From NCBI GenBank assembly GCA_017654935.2, contig CM065699.1:4631165-4695164 (forward strand): DNA of 64,000 nucleotides, in the 5' to 3' direction. The notes beneath the pieces are model-generated. The model was not told the DNA's origin. It worked only from the letters and a program-made list of their open reading frames with translations, and ran no database searches. The DNA is from Phymorhynchus buccinoides. Its lineage: Eukaryota; Mollusca; Gastropoda; Neogastropoda; Raphitomidae. The translations under genes were made by a program, and so were the position numbers. Shown piece after piece: positions 58,770 to 64,000 of this stretch (positions are counted from its first letter, which is position 1; each line of letters begins with the position of its first letter).

Positions 58770-60771
58770 GTCCTGTCTGTGATGGTGGTCAGGTTTCTCT
58801 GCTCTCTCTTCTAACCTGTCGTTCTGCCCTTTGATACCATCGATCATCTAATAACGTCCACCCTCCTATCTAGACTTCAACATACTTTTTGGCCTCTTTA
58901 CTTCTAATGCACTGACATGGGTGTTTCACTCGTACTCCTCTCCGTCGTACTCAACGTTGTGTCTCTGTCACTGGCTTCGTCTTCAAGTTCAGCCGTATTT
59001 GAAGCATGAGAGTTCCCCAGGATCTGTTCGGGTCCACATTCTTTTGCTTCTATACACTCAAGCCTATTTCTGACATTGTTGCCCATCATGACATTGACCT
59101 CACGTGCTTCGCTATGACAACCAACTCTACACCTCTGGTGATATCTCTCTACTCCCCTCCATCATTGAAAGCGTACACAGCTAGGTATTGTGTATGGCAC
59201 AGGTAGCGCGTCTCATTCGTGTCCGAAACCCGAGTTCGACCCTGGGTAAAAGGGGATTTTTTCCTCTCATCTGGCCCTAGGCCTTAAGCGGTCTGAACGT
59301 GAGTTCTTTCGGATGAGACGATATAAACTCGAGGTCCCATGTGCCATCGCACTTAGCACACGTTAAACCCAGTGGCAACGAAAGTGGTCATTTGGTGTCA
59401 AAATTTACCCGCCCCCCCCGCTCCCCCTTCCCTCATCAGTGTGACAACAAATGGCAATGTTTCAAAAAAAATAAGTGATGGTTGGCCCTGTGCCCGCCTT
59501 TTGGCTGCGACGCCTCGTCCCTGTGGGTTCAACCCGAATTTCATCAGAGACGCTCTGTGACGAATAAGTACCGTATACGATAAGTACACCTATAATTTTC
59601 TGACATCAAGGCTATGGATGACTTACAACAAGCTCCCTAGCTAAACAACACAAACTGAGATGTGTGCTTATCATTCTATCAAAAGTAGGACTCATCGTCT
59701 ACAATCTCTTGTCTCCTACTGTTCCTGTCCAACTTGGTGCTAATAACTCTCTGCCGTTCAGACTCTACTAAAACCTGTGCGCATCTAGGCGTTCGTGACT
59801 GGCCGAGACACTCTCTTTTCAAAGTCAAATTTTCTTCTTTCCTGCCGTGATTGTCTATTTGGAGTCTTCGGCGCATCCGTTTTCTGTAGCGTCATCTTCT
59901 AGTCTGAAGAAGCTACCAAACCCTCATGTTCTGCTTTGTTCTTTCATACATTGATTACTGTTATTTCTCTCTCTCTGGCTGCCACAACAATATCCTGATT
60001 AATTGCAGAAAGTCCAAATATGCTGCTCGCCTCGCCTGAATGCACCCGATGACATCTCAGTCTCATGTTTCTCATTTGGATTAAATCTCGCTCGCTAACT
60101 GCTCCATGTGGAAAATAGCGTGCATTGAGTGATAAACTCTCTTATTATGTTACAAGTCGCTGATATGGTTTTTGGCCCTTCATGCATCGCTCTATCTTCT
60201 ACTACTCGGAATTATACTCCACTAGGATACTTGCTTCGCTCCTCCTCTGATCCTCGACTATTCTGGCAGATCCCCAGAAGGGTCGTTTTCCCAGCTGCCG
60301 GATCAACTCGTTGGCTGAACGTGCTTTTTCTTTCCAAGCTCCCTGCCTGCCTGACTGCCCTCCCTCGCACTCCGAACCTCAACAGCCTCTCTTCTTTCAA
60401 GGTCCTCCCTATCAAAAACAATAAAATCTTCCAAACATAATCTTTCTCCTCCTCCTCTGCAAGTGTTTCCATTGAGTCATGTGTGGTGGCATGTGCGCGC
60501 ATTATTGCAGTGCATGGGCGTGTGTGTGTTTTTGTTGGTGTGTTTGTGTAGTGTGTGTGTGTGTTGGGCGTTGGTGTGTGTGTGCTGTAGTGTGTGGTTT
60601 GTGCGTTGTGGCCGTGTTTGGAACTCAAGTTTCTGTTTGATGTGTTTCTGTGTTTTTGTCTAGGCTTTTCATTTTGTTAGCTATATGTTTTTATCATGTG
60701 ATTGTAAGCGCTTAGGGCTTTTGTAAGATTTACGCGCCCTAGAAACTAGTCATTATTATTATTTATTATTA
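58770..60771 (+). pseudogene. CR1/L2-like non-LTR retrotransposon, 3' half, frameshifted
   Basis: Fragments in shifting frames follow the reverse-transcriptase order. LLDLS and a DTIDH-like segment come at about 58,820, and a SVTGFVF segment with the VPQGSV-like region at about 59,000. Next are ISDIVAHHDIDLTC, with the active-site region reduced to YDNQLYTSG, then SYIDYCYFSLSGCHNN. Last are LRSSSDPRLF at about 60,230 and NSLSSFK. The 3' UTR has gtaagcgcttagggctt and ends in (ATT)n at 60,771. A SINE is inserted at about 59,170-59,590. The element is dead in this assembly, partly through sequencing error. Confidence 0.72.
59170..59590 (+). mobile_element. tRNA-derived SINE, copy 3, inside the retrotransposon
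   Basis: The tRNA-like head has A-box-like tggcacaggtagcgcg and a B box gagttcgaccctgg. The body follows copies 1 and 2 (ccctaggccttaagcggtct, tttcggatgagacgata, tcgaggtcccatgtgcc, cccagtggcaacgaaa). The retrotransposon reading resumes after it. Confidence 0.72.
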
Positions 60772-60774
60772 ACG

Positions 60775-61290
60775 AGATAATGATAAATGCTTTTGACTTT
60801 GAACTTTGACTTGACACACACACGCACACAAAGCCGGTAGGACAGACCCAACATTTCATTATTAGTGCATGAATAGTGTTTTCTTGTTTTGGCAATGTGC
60901 TTGTACGTGACCACACTGTAATTTCTCTTAACGAGATAATGAAGAATGTTTGACCTTTGACTTTTTAACTTGACACACACACGCACACACACACACGAAA
61001 ACATTTTTTCATTATAGTGCATGATAGTGTGTTTTCAAGTTTGCAATGTGCTTGTCGAGACACATTCTTGTATTTCTCTAACGAGATATGAAGAATTTTG
61101 TACTTTGAGCTTGTACACCACACGCTACGCAGCCCGCACAACACACAACATTTTCATTCTACTGCATGAATATGTGTTTTCATGTTTGCAATGTGCTTGT
61201 ATACGGACCACACTGTAAATAGTCGCTTACGCGATCAATGAAGTAATGTTTTGACTTTGACTTTGTAACGTCCACACACACACCACCAAA
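60775..61290 (+). repeat. Tandem retroposon-tail units, about 150-160 bp, four copies
   Basis: Each unit has (CA)n, cattttcattattagtgcat, gtgttttcttgttttg, caatgtgcttgta, accacactgtaatttctctt, aacgagataatgaa and a tttgactttgac tail. The sequence is the reverse complement type of 6,095-6,210. Confidence 0.8.
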
Positions 61291-61294
61291 GTAC

Positions 61295-61428
61295 CTGAGG
61301 CGAAGTTGAGGTGGGCAGTGCTCACACCCAACAGGCATCATTCCCTGTGTGAGAACCTGTGCAACGACCGGGAGAAGCCTTTGGGAAACAAACGCGTCAT
61401 AGTCTGCGCTCGCTGTGTGCAGCAGATG
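61295..61428 (-). CDS. Candidate exon with Dpy-30-like motif
   Basis: On the minus strand, acceptor ctgttctgtgatcag precedes 134 nt, then CAG-gtactt. The frame gives DYDAFVSQRLLPVVAQVLTQ then GMMPVGCEHCPP. The spacing (A-[FY]-[VL]-x-Q-x-[LV]-[LV]-P-[VI]-[VL]-x-Q-x-L-T, then a Pro-rich turn) resembles the Dpy-30 helix pair used for dimerisation in DPY30, AK7-type and other ciliary proteins. Downstream residues drift, possibly through an indel. It may be the 5' part of the gene ending at 50.1 kb. Function not assigned. Confidence 0.38.
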
Positions 61429-61494
61429 CTGATCACAGAACAGATGTAATTTTGCCAATTACCATTACAAGTGATGCAGTGCTTTTGGAAATGT

Positions 61495-61680
61495 TATGAA
61501 ATTGTCCAATTACAGTGTAACCTCTTATAAGACCAAACAAAAAATCATCCAAAATCGAGGTCTTTATAAGGGAGGAGTAATCTATAATTCGATACCAAAG
61601 AAGGGCAATGTCTCAGAGAAGTAGTGTTTTATGGGAGGGAGTCTTATAATGGGCGTCTTATAGGGAGGCTCCATTGTTAC
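61495..61680. repeat. MITE-like repeat (tcttataagacc type)
   Basis: cagtgtaacctcttataaga, gaggtctttataagggagg, gggagtcttataatgggcgt and tccattgttac form an imperfect inverted pair around the block. Related sequence lies at 62,630-62,790. Confidence 0.45.
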
Positions 61681-61859
61681 TGATTTTCAATTTTGTTAGA
61701 TATAAGGACTATTTTAGAAATCCATTTTTGTGGATGGATGTGTGGGAGTTGGGGTGGTGGGGGGTAATCTTGAACTTGTATGTTTCAAATCAGCACACGC
61801 TACCAGGTTTCGCTAGTGCCTGTGGTCCATATTTGTTTACAAAGCATATTCTTCAAAGC

Positions 61860-61975
61860 CTCTCTCTCTCTCTCTCTTCTCCTCTCTCTGCCTGCTCACC
61901 ACATCCACCACACACACACACGTAACGCGAGCCACACACATATCACACAATCACCCCACACACCAACACACACCA
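61860..61975. repeat. (TC)n and (CA)n microsatellites
   Basis: A short tctctctc tract followed by disrupted CA tracts. Open frames in this area are by-products. Confidence 0.8.
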
Positions 61976-62039
61976 CGCACACCCAAGTGAGTGTGGACCA
62001 TTTGATACAAATCCTGAATAAACCATTTGATTGAGGTGG

Positions 62040-62620
62040 GGGGATAGGGGGCTTCTCCTGAAGACCCTCTTGTTTGTCCAGCTCTCCATAAGTAGTTTCG
62101 TTCCCCTAATTTCCGCCTATTAGCTCCCAGCACTTTACTTTGTCCACACTAGGCACGATTCCTTCCCATTGTGACTAGTCTCGTGGAACATAACAAAACA
62201 AGAGCCCGGTACAGCTTAATCTTATTCACTCATTTACAATGTTATTTTGTTACAGATTCACAGATTCATCGAGAGCTAGAGCCTTGTGAAGCTTTTGCCC
62301 GCTGTCGTGTGTGTGTTAAGATTTCTTTGTACGACTTGATTGGACTTTATTGCCTGTGGATTTAGTTAGTAGAACAGTTCGTGCATAACTAACACTCATT
62401 TACATTTTAATGTTTTCCAAATTGGTAAAAACACTTAGTGATGCTACGGTCCTTATCCAACGGATTTTTAAAGGCTTACAGATGCGCACATGGGAGCTTG
62501 TATCTGGACAACTATTCCATAATTTATTATTGATTCATGAAAGTCTGGTACGGGTACCTGGACAAAACATCCCCCTCCATCAAAACCGTGAAAAAATCAC
62601 CCCCAAAAAAGGTATTAAAG
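62040..62620. other. Nothing recognised
   Basis: No exon, tandem repeat or element end could be supported. Confidence 0.4.
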
Positions 62621-62624
62621 GGGG

Positions 62625-62790
62625 TTCATTAAATGGAGTGGAACCTCAGATATTTCTGGAGATGAAGGGAAGAATCTGTGTTTTGGTCATTTCTTAGGGG
62701 CCTTAATAGTAAGGTCTTAATAGGGAAGGGCGTGAATAGGTAAGGTCTTAATAGAGAGGTCTAAAGGGTGCCACTGTAGTACTAGCGCGC
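62625..62790. repeat. MITE-like repeat (aggtcttaatag type)
   Basis: aaatggagtggaacctcaga at the left and ggtctaaagggtgccactgt at the right form an imperfect inverted pair; internal taaggtcttaatag is repeated three times. Confidence 0.45.
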
Positions 62791-62799
62791 AAGTGAAGT

Positions 62800-63385
62800 C
62801 AACATTTACCTCTTTTTCTCTTTTGAATTGTTTCTGGTATATAGCCGTGTGAACAACATTGTCCATTCAATCCTTACATGGATATGTCATAATACCTATA
62901 CTGAAATCTCCAAGCTCGACGTCTATTTCCATTGGTAACCATGCAGCCCTAGTTCCAGGTTCTTCTAAGGCTGTGTAACACATCACCGGATATTTTCTGT
63001 AACAATCGTGCGTCAATCCTAAATAAGTGAAAACACAAGAAAGATGTTGCGCAATTGTCTAATTTCCCTACATCTAAACTTTTAGCCTTTCTTTTTCATT
63101 ATTTAGGTTTTCTGTACGACTTACGCGTCCAATCTTAACTCCGTCTAGAATCAATCTGCACTATGATTTATTTTTTTACAATTTTACAAGGGAATTTTTT
63201 GTTTTGCTGAGTAAGTTTATTTCTATACACAACTGACAAAACCGCACATTGACCTTCACTAATGGTTCACACTATATGTGTTATAATATAAGTCTAACAA
63301 CACACATTTAAACAATCATAGTTGCGAAATTGTTGGGAATTAAAAACGAAAAACAGAGAACTCACGTGATGTTCCGAGCTCCCGG
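62800..63385. other. Nothing recognised
   Basis: AT-rich, no feature supported. Confidence 0.4.
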
Positions 63386-63389
63386 TCCA

Positions 63390-63670
63390 TCAGGCATTAC
63401 CTATTAAAATTGAAAATGTCCTATTATTGTTCTAACTTGTCAGTGACAAAATGTCTGATTAAATTACACTGGCACGCTTTGTCTTATTGAGATTTTCTGC
63501 AAACACACCTCAAGATCATTTGTCCTATTGATATTATCTGCTATACAAAGAACCGGCCATTGTCCTGCTTATTTTCTGCAGAACCCAGTACTTGTCCTAT
63601 TGATTATCTCTCATCTCAGTACACTTGTCCTGTCACTTTTTCGATCCTCGTGCCGTCACTGGGGAGAACA
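63390..63670 (+). repeat. Dispersed repeat shared with 54,640-54,870
   Basis: Four variants of tgtcctattgat(at)tatct recur, with the shared end atcctcgtgccgtcactggg. Several open frames cross it without protein evidence. Confidence 0.5.
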
Positions 63671-64000
63671 CCATTTATTCATGTGTTTCAAGAATACATG
63701 CTTTCCAAGAGGACAATTGTTGTTCTTCTTCCTATTGGGGATGTTTGTCCTGCCTCACACCCAAAGTCTTCATTTAATAGAGATTAGACAGCTATTGGTG
63801 CACAGGATACATCATTACATGCTATATATATATTATCTGAGTTTGTGTCATCCATTCCACCGTTCGCACATTACGTTTGGTGATCACACTAGATTACTCT
63901 AAGTACAGGATCTACCGAATAGTGAATGGGCTTTAACACACATGCACGAGGGACCTCAGATTTTAGTCAGCGTTCTAAAGGACTAGAATAGTTAGTGAAT

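Noticed and set aside
59185..59260. tRNA gene
   Set aside because: A- and B-box-like motifs are present, but the block continues into a body shared with two other loci, so it is a SINE head.

Overview
The window is animal nuclear DNA: small exons with GT-AG borders in long introns, dense microsatellites, tRNA-derived SINEs, CR1/L2-like retrotransposon remnants, a DIRS-like tyrosine-recombinase retroelement and TIR elements. The repeat types and a BPI/LBP-family immune gene suggest a marine mollusc, probably a gastropod. That assignment is inference; no species marker was seen.

Left contig (1-28,500). The main gene is the 3' part of a BPI/LBP-family lipid-binding protein on the + strand. It has six exons (740-901, 5629-5696, 6671-6713, 8641-8704, 23326-23402, 24029-24070) whose splice phases all agree and give 151 codons plus a stop. 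The first intron carries a 65-bp tandem repeat that copies the exon end with its splice donor. A 2.6-kb internally deleted DIRS-like element sits cleanly inside that array. The fourth intron (14.6 kb) holds three members of one MITE family. One keeps a single internal unit. One has a 93-bp unit amplified about four times. One has a 77-bp unit amplified about 150 times, so the terminal inverted repeats of a single element now enclose 11.9 kb. Downstream lie poly(A) signals, a 477-bp TIR element with a 6-bp target duplication, an 83-bp minisatellite and a possible second terminal exon.

A gap of exactly 500 N (28,501-29,000) separates the right contig. Its first 1.76 kb is a reverse-complement, indel-rich copy of window bases 1-1,594, including the same exon and the same DIRS insertion. 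The right contig is therefore best read as a poorly polished, inverted piece of the same locus. Flipped, it would lie upstream of base 1.

Consistent with this, the minus strand of the right contig has a candidate BPI N-terminal-domain exon (37.8 kb), a possible signal-peptide start (47.4 kb) and exons of a second gene (50.3, 53.5 and perhaps 55.6 and 61.4 kb, the last with Dpy-30-like spacing). The rest is repeats: two non-LTR retrotransposon remnants, three SINEs, TIR elements and many minisatellites. Indel noise makes every coding call there tentative.
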